A stretch of DNA of 64,000 nucleotides, from assembly GCF_900088825.1 (NCBI RefSeq), contig NZ_LT592170.1, positions 1,938,064 through 2,002,063 on the forward strand, written 5' to 3'. The notes under the pieces are model-generated. The model was not told the origin of the DNA. It searched no databases and worked only from the letters and a program-made list of their open reading frames with translations. Below are positions 47,250 to 58,387 of this stretch, piece after piece. Source of the stretch: Thiomonas delicata. Its GTDB lineage: Bacteria > Pseudomonadota > Gammaproteobacteria > Burkholderiales > Burkholderiaceae_C. Positions within the stretch are counted from its first letter, which is position 1. The number at the start of each line of letters is the position of its first letter. Made by a program: the position numbers and the translations under genes.

Positions 47250-47323
47250 TGGAGCGGGCGATGGGAATCGAACCCACGCTATCTGCTTGGGAAGCAGAAG
47301 TTCTACCATTGAACTACGCCCGC
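47250..47323 (-). tRNA. tRNA-Gly (anticodon UCC)
   Basis: A 74-nt tRNA with an encoded CCA end (plus positions 47250-47252). The acceptor stem pairs GCGGGCG with CGCCCGC, the anticodon loop CTTCCCA inside CTGCTTCCCAAGCAG gives UCC, and the T arm carries GTGGGTTCGATTCCCAT (T loop TTCGATT). It reads GGA and GGG glycine codons. It stands alone, with its own terminator, between trmB and a DNA glycosylase gene. Confidence 0.97.
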
Positions 47324-47464
47324 GAAGACCTGCAATTATAGGCAGGCGGCGTGTACGGCCGTCTGCCGGGCTGGCGATGCTGGTCGGCGCGCAGCCGTGC
47401 TTGAGCGGCCTCTCTCGCGGTTTCCCATCACCTTCCAGCGCGCCCGAAGACGCCTTTGCTTCGC

Positions 47465-47965
47465 ATGCCTCCTCCTCGATTGCAGGGCCTGCCTCCCGTG
47501 GCGGGGCCATGGACCCGGCTGCTGGTGCTGGGCAGTTTCCCGAGCCGGGCCTCGCTGCAGGCGCAGCAGTACTACGCGCATCCGCGCAACCAGTTCTGGC
47601 CGCTGCTCTCGGCCTTGTTCGAGATGGACTTGGTGGCCTTGCCCTATGCCGACCGCCTGGCGGCCGTGTGCGAGCGCGGACTGGGCATCTGGGACGTCTA
47701 CGCGGCTTGCGAGCGCGAGGGCAGTCTGGACGCGGCGATCACCGACGCCCGGCCCAATGATCTGCGCGGTCTGGTGGCGGGCTTGCCGCAACTGCGGGCG
47801 ATCGCGCACAACGGGGGCGAGTCCGCGCGCTTGATGCGCTTGACCGCCGGCCTGGTTCCCGACAGTTACCGCCTGCCGTCCACCAGCCCGGCGAATGCTT
47901 CATGGAGTTTCGCGCGCAAGCTTGAGGTGTGGCGCGAGGTGTTCGCGCGCCACGCCCTGATCTGA
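47465..47965 (+). CDS. DNA-deoxyinosine glycosylase (uracil-DNA glycosylase superfamily)
   Basis: A 166-residue protein of the hypoxanthine-DNA glycosylase group. [30 protein letters not shown] is the diagnostic N-terminal block (GSFPS with [10 protein letters not shown]; cited in pieces), and [12 protein letters not shown] is the C-terminal intercalation-type motif. It removes deaminated adenine or related bases from DNA. The ATG at 47465 is used; a TTG at 47456 is in frame, and neither has a clear Shine-Dalgarno. Confidence 0.9.
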   Translation: MPPPRLQGLPPVAGPWTRLLVLGSFPSRASLQAQQYYAHPRNQFWPLLSALFEMDLVALPYADRLAAVCERGLGIWDVYAACEREGSLDAAITDARPNDLRGLVAGLPQLRAIAHNGGESARLMRLTAGLVPDSYRLPSTSPANASWSFARKLEVWREVFARHALI

Positions 47966-47998
47966 CACCGGGGAACATGCTGCATCTACACTCACCGC

Positions 47999-49825
47999 AT
48001 GCAAGCATCCCGATCCGCTCCAGCGAACCTTGACGCGCCGCAGGGCAAGAAGGCGCCGCGTCCGACGTCTGGCGCGCTGGACTGGCGGGATGTGCTGCAC
48101 TGGTTGCACGAAGATGGCCTGATCGACGATGCCGGCTTGCGCCAGGGCCTGGACCGCTGCGGTCACGCCAGTGCGCGCCTGCATGTCCTGCACAAGGTGG
48201 CCAACGCCGGGCTGACGCGCCCGGCCGACGCGAAGATGCTGGACCTCGACACGCTCACCGCTTGGCTGGCCAAGCGCGCCGCCTTGCCGCACCTGCGCAT
48301 CGATCCGCTGAAGGTGGACATCGGCAAGATCGGCGATCTGGTCTCGCTGAGCTACGCGGAGCGTCATCGCATTCTGCCGGTCGCCGCCGACGCGGATGGT
48401 GTGACCATCGCCACGGCCGAGCCCTTCGACCTGTCCTGGAAGGCGGAGCTCGAGCGCATGCTGCGCCGACCCATCCATCTGGTCGTGGCCAACCCGGTGG
48501 ACATCGCGCGCTATACCACCGAGTTCTTCAACCTTGCGCGTTCGGTGCGTCAGGCGCAGAAGAACGGCGCCGCATCCGGCATGACCGGGGTCAACCAGTT
48601 CGAGCAACTGGTCGAACTGGGCAAGAGCGGCCGCGCGCTGGACGCCAACGACGCCGGCGTGGTGCAGGTGGTGGACTGGCTGTGGCAGTATGCCTTCGAG
48701 CAGCGCGCCTCGGACATTCATCTCGAACCCCGGCGCGAACTGGGCGTGATCCGCTTTCGCATCGACGGCGTGCTGCAGACCGTCTACCAGGTGCCGCCCT
48801 CGGTGTTGAACGCGATGACCAGCCGCATCAAGCTGCTGGGGCGGATGGACGTGGTGGAAAAGCGCCGCCCGCAGGACGGGCGCATCAAGACGCGCCGGCC
48901 AGCCGGCGACGAGGTGGAACTGCGTCTGTCCACCCTGCCGACGGCCTTTGGCGAGAAACTGGTGATGCGCATCTTCGACCCCGACGTCGTGGTGCGCGAC
49001 ATGGCCGCGCTCGGCTTCCCGGCGACCGAGGCCGCGCGCTGGAAAGAACTCACCAGCCGGCCGCACGGCATCGTGCTGGTCACGGGGCCGACGGGAAGCG
49101 GCAAGACCACCACGCTGTACTCCACGCTCAAGCGCCTGGCCACCGACGAGGTGAACGTATGCACGGTGGAAGACCCCATCGAGATGGTCGAGCCGGCCTT
49201 CAACCAGATGCAGGTGCAGGCCGGCATCGACATCGGTTTCGCCGAGGGCCTGCGGGCGCTGATGCGCCAGGACCCTGACATCATCATGGTGGGCGAGATC
49301 CGCGATCGCGAGACCGCCGACATGGCGGTACAGGCCGCGCTCACCGGCCACCTTGTGCTGTCCACCCTGCACACCAACGACGCCCCGGGCAGCATCGCGC
49401 GTCTGCTGGAGTTGGGCGTGGCGCCCTATCTGGTGAGCGCCACGCTGCTCGGCGTGCTGGCGCAGCGCCTGGTGCGCACGCTTTGCCCGCATTGCAAGCA
49501 GCCTGACGACGCCTTTGACCAGGCCACGTTCGAACAGGCGGTGGCGCCCTGGAAACCCAGCACGCGGGTCGTGCCGTTCAAGCCGATGGGCTGCCTGGAG
49601 TGCCGCAACACCGGCTACCTGGGTCGTATCGGCCTGTACGAACTCTTGGTGTTGAGCCCGGCCATGCGCGCCCTGGTGGCGGCCAACGCGCCCTTGGACG
49701 CCTTGCGCCAGCAGGCGGTCAAGGACGGCATGCGGCCGCTGCGCCTGGCCGGTGCGATGAAAGTGGCCGAAGGCAGCACCACGCTCGACGAGGTGCTGCA
49801 CGCCACGCCCGCAGCGCAAGGCTGA
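47999..49825 (+). CDS. GspE/PilB-family secretion or pilus ATPase
   Basis: A 608-residue hexameric ATPase of type II secretion or type IV pilus systems. An N-terminal MshEN-like region (about residues 30-190) precedes the ATPase core. Walker A is GPTGSGKTTT (about 361-370), the Asp box follows in EDPIEM, Walker B is DPDIIMVGEIRD, and the His box is TGHLVLSTLHTND. A zinc tetracysteine, CPHC and CLEC, is present as in GspE and PilB. No other secretion or pilus gene is adjacent, so its system cannot be named; it lies upstream of a lipid-transport operon. Confidence 0.92.
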   Translation: MQASRSAPANLDAPQGKKAPRPTSGALDWRDVLHWLHEDGLIDDAGLRQGLDRCGHASARLHVLHKVANAGLTRPADAKMLDLDTLTAWLAKRAALPHLRIDPLKVDIGKIGDLVSLSYAERHRILPVAADADGVTIATAEPFDLSWKAELERMLRRPIHLVVANPVDIARYTTEFFNLARSVRQAQKNGAASGMTGVNQFEQLVELGKSGRALDANDAGVVQVVDWLWQYAFEQRASDIHLEPRRELGVIRFRIDGVLQTVYQVPPSVLNAMTSRIKLLGRMDVVEKRRPQDGRIKTRRPAGDEVELRLSTLPTAFGEKLVMRIFDPDVVVRDMAALGFPATEAARWKELTSRPHGIVLVTGPTGSGKTTTLYSTLKRLATDEVNVCTVEDPIEMVEPAFNQMQVQAGIDIGFAEGLRALMRQDPDIIMVGEIRDRETADMAVQAALTGHLVLSTLHTNDAPGSIARLLELGVAPYLVSATLLGVLAQRLVRTLCPHCKQPDDAFDQATFEQAVAPWKPSTRVVPFKPMGCLECRNTGYLGRIGLYELLVLSPAMRALVAANAPLDALRQQAVKDGMRPLRLAGAMKVAEGSTTLDEVLHATPAAQG

Positions 49826-49868
49826 GAGCGGCCGCGCGGCATCTTGCCGAACTCACGTGCGGGACACC

Positions 49869-51014
49869 ATGCCAGACTCAGCCTCACCGACCGAGACGCA
49901 GTCCGCCCGCGTACAGTGGCTGGCCGACGGCGACGCGCCGGGTGTCGGGCATTTGCAGTTGGCGGGGAATTGGACCGTCCAGGGCCTGGACCCGGCACCG
50001 CGCCTGCAGCTTCCCGCCGGGTGCAAGACGCTGCGCCTGAGCGCGAGCGACTGGCAGCTCGACACCGCCGGTGCGCTGGTGCTGGCGCGCAGTCTGCAGG
50101 TGTGGATCGAGGCTGGCGTGGAGATCGATCGTGCCGGGCTGGCGGCGCCGCAGAACCAGTTGCTCGACCTCGTGCGCGAACGCATGGCGCAAGCGCCGCG
50201 GCGTCCGCCCCAGGCGCATGCCGGCCTGCTCGGCGACCTCGGCCGCGCCGGCGTCGCGGCTTGGCGCGAGGGGCGCGAATTCCTCGCCTTCGTCGGGGAA
50301 CTGGGCTGGCGCGGGCTTCCGCTGCTGGCCAGATTCTGGCGCATCCGCTGGCGCGAGGTGGTGGCCGAAATCGACGCGGCGGGCATTCGCGCCCTTGGCA
50401 TCATCGGCCTGCTGTCCTTCCTGATCGGCATGGTCATGGCCTACCAGGGCGGCGCCACACTGGCGACCTACGGCGCCAACATCCTGATCGTGAACCTGGT
50501 GGCCATCATCACCTTGCGCGAACTCGGGCCGCTGCTTGCCGCCATCCTCGTGGCGGGGCGCACCGGTTCCTCGTATACCGCACAGCTCGGCACCATGCGC
50601 ATCACCGAGGAGATCGACGCCCTGCGCGCGCTGGGCCTGTCGCCCTTCGACGTGCTGGTGTTTCCCAAGGTCCTGGCGCTGGTCATCACCCTGCCGCTGC
50701 TGTCGCTGTTCGCCGATGTGATGGGGCTGGCGGGCGGCGGCGTGGTGGCGTCGATGGGCTATGGCGTGCCCTGGAGCGAATACATCAGCCGCATTCCGCA
50801 GGTTGTCACGGCCCAGACCCTGGCGCTGGGGCTGGTGAAGGCGCCGGTGTTCGCCGCGATCATCGCGCTGGTGGGCTGCATGCAGGGCATGCGCGTGTCC
50901 GGCAGCGCCGCGGCGGTAGGCCGCGCCACCACGGTCAGCGTGGTGCAGGCCATCTTCCTGGTGATCGTGATCGACGCCGGGTTTTCCATTCTCTACAACC
51001 TGCTCGGGCTATGA
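49869..51014 (+). CDS. mlaE: MlaE-type ABC transporter permease with N-terminal STAS-like domain
   Basis: A 381-residue fusion-like protein. Residues 1 to about 115 look like a STAS (MlaB-like) domain: VGHLQLAGNWTVQGL, LRLSASDWQLDTAGALVLARSL. Residues about 135-381 are the MlaE permease with five to six helices, including RELGPLLAAILVAGRTGSSYTAQLGTM (in part) and EEIDALRALGLSPFDVLVFPK. It works with the next three genes to move phospholipids between the membranes. The ATG at 49869 is preferred over a GTG at 49857. It overlaps mlaF by ATGA. Confidence 0.92.
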   Translation: MPDSASPTETQSARVQWLADGDAPGVGHLQLAGNWTVQGLDPAPRLQLPAGCKTLRLSASDWQLDTAGALVLARSLQVWIEAGVEIDRAGLAAPQNQLLDLVRERMAQAPRRPPQAHAGLLGDLGRAGVAAWREGREFLAFVGELGWRGLPLLARFWRIRWREVVAEIDAAGIRALGIIGLLSFLIGMVMAYQGGATLATYGANILIVNLVAIITLRELGPLLAAILVAGRTGSSYTAQLGTMRITEEIDALRALGLSPFDVLVFPKVLALVITLPLLSLFADVMGLAGGGVVASMGYGVPWSEYISRIPQVVTAQTLALGLVKAPVFAAIIALVGCMQGMRVSGSAAAVGRATTVSVVQAIFLVIVIDAGFSILYNLLGL

Positions 51015-51871
51015 GCGCGACGACGGGGCATCGGCGCGAGCGCGTCGAAGCGAGCCGGGCCGGGTTGCAAGGCCATGCCGACGCAAGCGACGTGATCGAT
51101 GCGCGCGGTATCGTCAACCGCTTCGGCGACGTGGTCGTGCACGACGGCCTCGACCTGCGTGTTCCGCGCGGCTGCATCATGGCCCTGGTCGGCGGTTCCG
51201 GCACCGGCAAGACCGTGCTGCTGCGCACGCTCATCCTGCTGCGCGAGCCGCAGGCGGGCCGACTCGCCTTGTTCGGGCAGGACGCGCGCGCGGCGCATGG
51301 GCCGGTGCGCGAGCGCCTGCGCCAGCGCATCGGCGTGCTGTTCCAGGGCGGGGCCTTGTTCACCGGGCTCACGGTGCTGGAGAATGTGTTGCTGCCGCTG
51401 CGCGAGCACGGCGCGGTGGAGCGCGCGCTCCTGGCCGACATCGGCATGCTGAAAATCCGTTTGGCCGGCTTGCCGGCGGATGCCGCGCACAAGTATCCGG
51501 CGGAGCTTTCCGGTGGCATGGTCAAGCGCGCTGCGCTGGCTCGCGCGCTGGCGCTCGACCCCGAACTTCTGGTGCTGGACGAGCCGACCTCGGGGCTGGA
51601 TCCTATCGGCGCCGCCGCGTTCGACGATCTCGTGCGCGAGTTGCGCGAGTTGCTGGGGCTGACCATCCTGCAGGCCACGCACGACCTCGACTCGATCTGG
51701 CACGGCAGCGACATGGTGGCCTTTCTCGCGCGCAAGAAGGTGCTGGCGCTGGGAACGGCGGCCGAATTGGCGCAGCGGGACGAACCCGAACTCGCGGCTT
51801 ATTTCCGGCAGGGGCGTTCGCTGGTCTTTGCGCAGCAGGCGCACGCCACGCAGATCAAGGGGACATCATGA
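51011..51871 (+). CDS. mlaF: MlaF-type ABC transporter ATPase
   Basis: A 286-residue ATPase. Walker A is GGSGTGKT (about 60-67), the signature is LSGGMVKR, Walker B is LLVLDEPTSGLDP, and the H loop is ATHDLDS. It powers the MlaE permease. The ATG overlaps the mlaE stop (51011-51014), showing translational coupling. An N-terminal leader of about 30 residues before the conserved region may not all be translated. Confidence 0.94.
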   Translation: MSATTGHRRERVEASRAGLQGHADASDVIDARGIVNRFGDVVVHDGLDLRVPRGCIMALVGGSGTGKTVLLRTLILLREPQAGRLALFGQDARAAHGPVRERLRQRIGVLFQGGALFTGLTVLENVLLPLREHGAVERALLADIGMLKIRLAGLPADAAHKYPAELSGGMVKRAALARALALDPELLVLDEPTSGLDPIGAAAFDDLVRELRELLGLTILQATHDLDSIWHGSDMVAFLARKKVLALGTAAELAQRDEPELAAYFRQGRSLVFAQQAHATQIKGTS

Positions 51872-51902
51872 ACAAGACGAAACGCCGCTCGAAGGTGGAA
51901 TG

Positions 51903-52871
51903 ATGGAATCGAAAGTCAATTACACGGCGGTCGGCGTTTTCATCCTGCTGCTGTGCCTGCTGCTGTCGGCCACGGTCTATTGGCTGGCGGTGGGTGGGCG
52001 GCAGCAGAACACCACGCCTTACCTCATCTACGCCACCGACAACGTCAACGGCTTGAGGGATAGCAGCAACGTGCTGTATCGCGGCGTGAGTGTGGGGCGG
52101 GTGGATTCCATCGAAATCGACCCGGCCAACCCCACCCTCATCCGCATCCGCGTCGACATCGACAAGACCGTGCCGGTGCGCGCCGACACCGTCGCGCAGC
52201 TCATTCCGCAGGGTGTGACCGGGCTGTCGGTGATCAACCTCACGGGCGGCGCGTCGCCCCAGCCGCTGAGCACGGCCCCCGGCCAGCCCTATCCGGTCAT
52301 ACGCTACGCGCCGTCGGTGTTCTCGCGCCTGGAGGGCGGCCTGAGCGATGCCACGCTGATGCTGTCGAAAATCGCCACCCGGCTGGACATGCTGCTGAGC
52401 CATGAAAATCTGCAGGCGCTGAGCCGAACCCTGATGCACGCGGAACAGATCACGGGGACACTCGCCGCCCATCGGCAAGATATCGCGCAGACCCTGGTGG
52501 CCTTGCGCCAATCCAGCCAGGAGCTCGCGGCGCTGGGCGCCCAAGGCCAGCAGTTGAGCACCCGCGGCGAGAAGCTGATCGCGCGGCTCAGCGACACCAC
52601 GGTGCATCTGCAGGACACCCTGGGTGAGATGGACGCGGCGGCGAAGAGCTGGCGTCAGGCCGGGGAGGGTGCGGCCAAGCTGGGTGCCACCGGAACGCAG
52701 GCCCTGGATCAGTTGCAGAGCCGCACCCTGCCGGGTTTCGACAGGCTCACCGACAACCTGCAGCGGCTCAGCAGCCAGCTCACGGACCTGGTCCGAAGCC
52801 TCAAGGGCAATCCGAGCCAATTGCTTTACGGCGTGCCCCAGCCGCCCCCCGGACCCGGAGAACACCGATGA
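51903..52871 (+). CDS. mlaD: MCE-domain substrate-binding protein (MlaD/PqiB-like)
   Basis: A 322-residue inner-membrane-anchored periplasmic protein. A single helix at about residues 9-31 is followed by one MCE domain (YLIYATDNVNGLRDSSNVLYRGVSVGRVDSI, cited in part, about 39-118). Residues about 150-300 form long helices, suggesting a tube or coiled coil like that of MCE proteins with C-terminal helical bundles. E. coli MlaD is only 183 residues, so this is a longer type. AAGG lies before two adjacent ATGs (51900, 51903); I use the second. It overlaps the lipoprotein gene by four bases. Confidence 0.9.
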   Translation: MESKVNYTAVGVFILLLCLLLSATVYWLAVGGRQQNTTPYLIYATDNVNGLRDSSNVLYRGVSVGRVDSIEIDPANPTLIRIRVDIDKTVPVRADTVAQLIPQGVTGLSVINLTGGASPQPLSTAPGQPYPVIRYAPSVFSRLEGGLSDATLMLSKIATRLDMLLSHENLQALSRTLMHAEQITGTLAAHRQDIAQTLVALRQSSQELAALGAQGQQLSTRGEKLIARLSDTTVHLQDTLGEMDAAAKSWRQAGEGAAKLGATGTQALDQLQSRTLPGFDRLTDNLQRLSSQLTDLVRSLKGNPSQLLYGVPQPPPGPGEHR

Positions 52872-53560
52872 ATATTTTCGTGCGGACGTCCGCGCTCGTT
52901 TTGGCATTGTGCGGTGCCGGCTGTTCCTTGCCGACGGCCAGCCAGAGGGCGCAGCAGGTCTATCGCTTGCAGCCGGTCGCGGCCGAGGCCAGGCCGGCAG
53001 AACGGTCGCCGCGATCCGTCGTCATTCACCTGCTGCCTGTCGCCGCGGCGCCGGGGCTGGGAAGCTCCGCCATGCTCTACAGCGAGGGGGCCGGCGACGG
53101 CGCGCCGAATGCTGGCGGCGCTTCGCCGGGCGAGGGCGCGCAAAGCCCGGTGCGGCCAGGCCTGGCGCTGATGCCTTACCGGGACAGCCGTTGGCTCGCG
53201 CCCCCCGCCCAGCTCATCGGCGCGGCCATCGCGCAGACCCTGTCGCGGCAGCCCTGGGTCAGCGCGGTGGAGACGAATGTCCGCCTGGCGCCGCCCGCCT
53301 GGGCCCTGCATTGCGAACTGGGCCGGCTGGAGCACGACATCGACGGCACGCGCGGCGTGGTGCGGCTGGAGCTGACGTGCCAACTCGCAGGCGACGAGCC
53401 GCGGGGTATCGTGGCGCATTGGCGATTCGATCAATGGCAAGCCGTGACGACGAACGACGCGCCGCACTATGCGGCCGCCGCGCAGAATCTGCTCGACCGC
53501 GCCTTGCGCGACATCGTGCGGCGTGTGCGCGCACACGTGCTTTCAGGCGGGAGGCATTGA
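52868..53560 (+). CDS. ABC-type transport auxiliary lipoprotein (PqiC-like)
   Basis: A 230-residue outer-membrane lipoprotein. The lipobox ALCGAGC places the modified cysteine at residue 19. The body has YRLQP, PGLALMPYRDSRWLAPPAQLIGAAI (in part), and LHCELGRLEHDIDG, the layout of the ABC-trans-aux (DUF330) family that includes PqiC. It starts inside the MCE gene (ATGA) and ends the four-gene mla-like operon, presumably forming the outer-membrane contact. Confidence 0.88.
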   Translation: MNIFVRTSALVLALCGAGCSLPTASQRAQQVYRLQPVAAEARPAERSPRSVVIHLLPVAAAPGLGSSAMLYSEGAGDGAPNAGGASPGEGAQSPVRPGLALMPYRDSRWLAPPAQLIGAAIAQTLSRQPWVSAVETNVRLAPPAWALHCELGRLEHDIDGTRGVVRLELTCQLAGDEPRGIVAHWRFDQWQAVTTNDAPHYAAAAQNLLDRALRDIVRRVRAHVLSGGRH

Positions 53561-53653
53561 TCCTGCGGCCGGACGGCCCAGGGTTGTTTCGCCGCGCCGG
53601 GGGTCACGCGGCGGTGGTCGCGTCGAGCGCAACGGTGGCTGGCCCGACGGAAT

Positions 53654-55495
<1,842 letters not shown>

Positions 55496-55694
55496 GGCAC
55501 AAGCCTAGCAAGACCGGACGCCATGCCCACCGTCGAGCAGTGCGGGGATCGGCTGGAAGGTCGGGCCGCTGTCGTATCTCGCTGCGCGTTTTACCTTCGT
55601 TCACCTGCAAATGCGGTCGACTGGAATACAAACGTTGAGCGTCAACGAAGTTCGCGACGACAGCGAGCCATTTCCCTCTCAAACGGAGATCATC

Positions 55695-57344
55695 ATGGCC
55701 AGTGTTCCTCTCGGTGCGGTCACCCCGCCCAAGACCCAGCGCAGCAAGATTCACAAAGAAGCGGGCATCTGGAGCCTGCTGTTCGCCAGCCTCACCGCCA
55801 TCATCGGCTCGGGCTGGCTGTTCGCGCCGCTCACCGCAGCCCAGCAGGCCGGACCCTCCAGCATCCTGTCCTGGGTGATCGGCGGCGCGGCGATTCTGTT
55901 GCTTGCCTTCGTCAATGCCGAACTCACCAGCGCATTCCCGGGGATGGGCGCGGTCATCACCTTCCCCAAGCTCAGCCACGGCAGTCTGATGGCCGCGGTG
56001 ATGAGTTGGGTGGTGTTTCTCGGCTATGTCACGGTGGCGCCGGCCGAAGTGCTGGCGGTTGTCACCTACGCCAACAACTATTTGCCCGGCTTCGTCAACG
56101 CCAAGACCCAGCTGCTCACGCCCGAGGGCATGGGCGCCAGCGTGGTGCTGCTGGGTGTGTTCGTGCTGATCAATGCCATGGGGGTGCGGATGTTGCTGCG
56201 GGTGGGCAACACGATGATGGTCTGGAAGCTCATCGTGCCGATCCTCGCCATCGTCATGTTGCTGGTGTCGTCGTTTCACAGCGCCAACTTCACCTCGCAG
56301 GGCTTTGCGCCGATGGGGATGCAAGGCACGATCTCGACCATCGCCACATCCGGCATCGTGTTCAGCTACCTGGGTTTTCGGCAAGCCATCGAACTGTCGG
56401 GAGAAGCCAAGAATCCGCAGCGCGACGTACCGATCGCCATCGTCGGCTCGGTGTTGATCGCGGGGGCGATCTTCGTTTTGCTCGAAGTGGCCTTCATCGG
56501 CGCGCTCAACCCGAGCGACATCGCCCAGGGCTGGGCCAAGGTGCATTTCACCGGCGCTTCCGGCCCCTTCGCCGGCTTGGCCACCCTGCTCGGTTTGAGC
56601 TGGTTGGCGGCGCTGCTCTACATCGACGCGGTGGTGTCCCCGGCCGGGACCGGCCTGGTGTACGGCGGCACGACCGCGCGCGTGGTCTATGCCACCGGCA
56701 AGGACGGCCTGTCGCTGCCCTGGTTCGCCAAACTCAATGCGAAGGGAGCGCCTTCGGCCGGCCTCTGGGTCACCTGGATCGTCGGCCTGCTGTTCTTCCT
56801 GCCTTTCCCCTCGTGGCAGAAAATCGTGACCTTCATCTCGTCGGCCGCGGTGCTGGCTTACGGCGTGGGGCCGGTATCGCTGCTGACCTTGCGTCGCACA
56901 TTGCCGCTGGGCGCGTACCGGCGCCCCTACACGCTGAAGGGCGCCTGGCTGTGGGCGCCGCTGGCCTTCATCGCGGCCAACTTCATCATCTTCTGGTCCG
57001 GCGCGGGCACCGACGACTTCCTGTTCGGCGCGCTGGCGGTGATCTTCGTGCTGTACGTGATCGCGCAGGCCGTTTCCGGCCGCATCGGCGAACTGCATTG
57101 GAAAGGCGCGTGGTGGCTGTTCCCGTATTTCCTCGGGATGTGGGCCATCACCAATCTGGGCCCGGCCGAGCCCATTGGCGGCAATGGCACGCTGACCTTC
57201 TACGAAGGCATGGGCCTGGTGGTGATCCTGAGCTTCATCGTCATCGCATTGGCTGTCGCCAGCGGACTGTCCGAGCCTGAAGACGCTCGCGCCGCGCTAC
57301 GCATTGGCGAACTCGAGGCGCGCGACAACGACGCGTCCGGCTGA
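55695..57344 (+). CDS. APC-superfamily amino acid permease
   Basis: A 549-residue inner-membrane transporter with twelve or more helices. GIWSLLFASLTAIIGSGWLF (20 residues) is the helix 1 substrate motif (SxIGSG) of the amino acid-polyamine-organocation superfamily. SYLGFRQAIELSGEAKNPQRDVP in helix 6-7 (in part) contains the conserved E-xx-NPxRxxP. The substrate cannot be read. CGGAG precedes the ATG at 55695. It is longer than most APC carriers (about 450), with extra helices at the end. Confidence 0.9.
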   Translation: MASVPLGAVTPPKTQRSKIHKEAGIWSLLFASLTAIIGSGWLFAPLTAAQQAGPSSILSWVIGGAAILLLAFVNAELTSAFPGMGAVITFPKLSHGSLMAAVMSWVVFLGYVTVAPAEVLAVVTYANNYLPGFVNAKTQLLTPEGMGASVVLLGVFVLINAMGVRMLLRVGNTMMVWKLIVPILAIVMLLVSSFHSANFTSQGFAPMGMQGTISTIATSGIVFSYLGFRQAIELSGEAKNPQRDVPIAIVGSVLIAGAIFVLLEVAFIGALNPSDIAQGWAKVHFTGASGPFAGLATLLGLSWLAALLYIDAVVSPAGTGLVYGGTTARVVYATGKDGLSLPWFAKLNAKGAPSAGLWVTWIVGLLFFLPFPSWQKIVTFISSAAVLAYGVGPVSLLTLRRTLPLGAYRRPYTLKGAWLWAPLAFIAANFIIFWSGAGTDDFLFGALAVIFVLYVIAQAVSGRIGELHWKGAWWLFPYFLGMWAITNLGPAEPIGGNGTLTFYEGMGLVVILSFIVIALAVASGLSEPEDARAALRIGELEARDNDASG

Positions 57345-57427
57345 TCGCCCAGGAACCGGGCGCACACAAAACCCGAACCGGAGCCCGGACGGCAGGATGC
57401 CCGGGTTGTTCCCAGGGCCTGTCCCGC

Positions 57428-58321
57428 TCAGGTCTTGGTTGCGAGCACGAGGCCGGCGGCGTCCTGCGCCACCTTGCGGGCCGAGGCCAGCACGGTCTGC
57501 CGCTGGCAGCCCAGGCCCTGGATGCCGAGTTCGACCAGGTCGCCCGGCTGCAGGTAGCGGGGCGGTTTTTGTCCCATGCCGACGCCGGCCGGCGTGCCGG
57601 TGGCGATGAGGTCGCCGGGCCGCAGGGTCATGAAGTGGCTGAGGTAGCTGACGATCTGCGCGACGCTGAAGATCATGTCGCGGGTGTTGCCGGACTGCAT
57701 GCGCCGGCCGTTGACGTCCAGCCACAGGTCGAGGCTCTGCGGGTCGGGCAACTCGTCGGCCGTCACCAGCCAGGGGCCGACCGGACCGAAGCTGTCGCAA
57801 CCCTTGGACTTGTCCCACTGGCTGCCGCGCTCGAACTGAAACTGGCGTTCGGACACGTCGTGCACGGCGCAGTAGCCCGCCACATGGGCCAGGGCCTCGC
57901 CCACCGGAACGTAGCGCGCCTGGCGGCCGATCACCACGCCGAGCTCGACCTCCCAGTCCAGCCGCGTGGAATGCGGGGGCTGCTCGATCGGGTCGCTCGG
58001 CCCGCTGATGCAGGTGGTCCATTTGTTGAACACGATGGGTTCGCTCGGGATGGGCAGCCTGGCCTCGGCGGCATGGTCGCGGTAGTTCAGGCCGATGGCG
58101 ATGAACTTGCCGATGCCGACGAAGGGCACGCCGAGCCGCGGCTTGCCACGCACCAGGGGCAGCGCCTCCACGTCCAGTTTGCGCAGGGCGCGCTGGCCTT
58201 GCGGAGCGTAGACGTCGGGTCCGATGTCGCGCACCACATCGCGCAGGCTGCGCAGCCTGTTCTGGCCGTCGATGAGACCGGGTTGTTCGCGCCCCGGAGG
58301 GCCGTAGCGGACGAGTTTCAT
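57428..58321 (-). CDS. Fumarylacetoacetate hydrolase (FAH) family protein
   Basis: A 297-residue metal-dependent hydrolase or lyase. The metal site is seen in WEVELGVVIGR, with GLNYRDHAAEA as the substrate-binding region and KSKGCDSFGPVGPWLV as another conserved block. This class includes ureidoglycolate lyase, acylpyruvase and 2-hydroxyhepta-dienedioate isomerase, so the substrate is uncertain. It lies 66 bases after the GST gene on the same strand, and a crotonase-like gene is upstream, hinting at a small catabolic unit. Confidence 0.9.
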   Translation of the reverse strand: MKLVRYGPPGREQPGLIDGQNRLRSLRDVVRDIGPDVYAPQGQRALRKLDVEALPLVRGKPRLGVPFVGIGKFIAIGLNYRDHAAEARLPIPSEPIVFNKWTTCISGPSDPIEQPPHSTRLDWEVELGVVIGRQARYVPVGEALAHVAGYCAVHDVSERQFQFERGSQWDKSKGCDSFGPVGPWLVTADELPDPQSLDLWLDVNGRRMQSGNTRDMIFSVAQIVSYLSHFMTLRPGDLIATGTPAGVGMGQKPPRYLQPGDLVELGIQGLGCQRQTVLASARKVAQDAAGLVLATKT

Positions 58322-58387
58322 GGAATGCCTTCTTGTCTTGTTGTCGTCGGGGGGTGAGGAATCAAACCGGTGCGGCTTCGGGAAACT

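Noticed and set aside
46470-47510. A longer trmB starting at 47510
   Set aside because: It would read through a tRNA gene and its terminator; the short start at 47201 fits the family length.
57345-57427. Terminator between the APC permease and FAH genes
   Set aside because: Only imperfect AACCCG/CGGGTT pairing with a long loop was found; not convincing.
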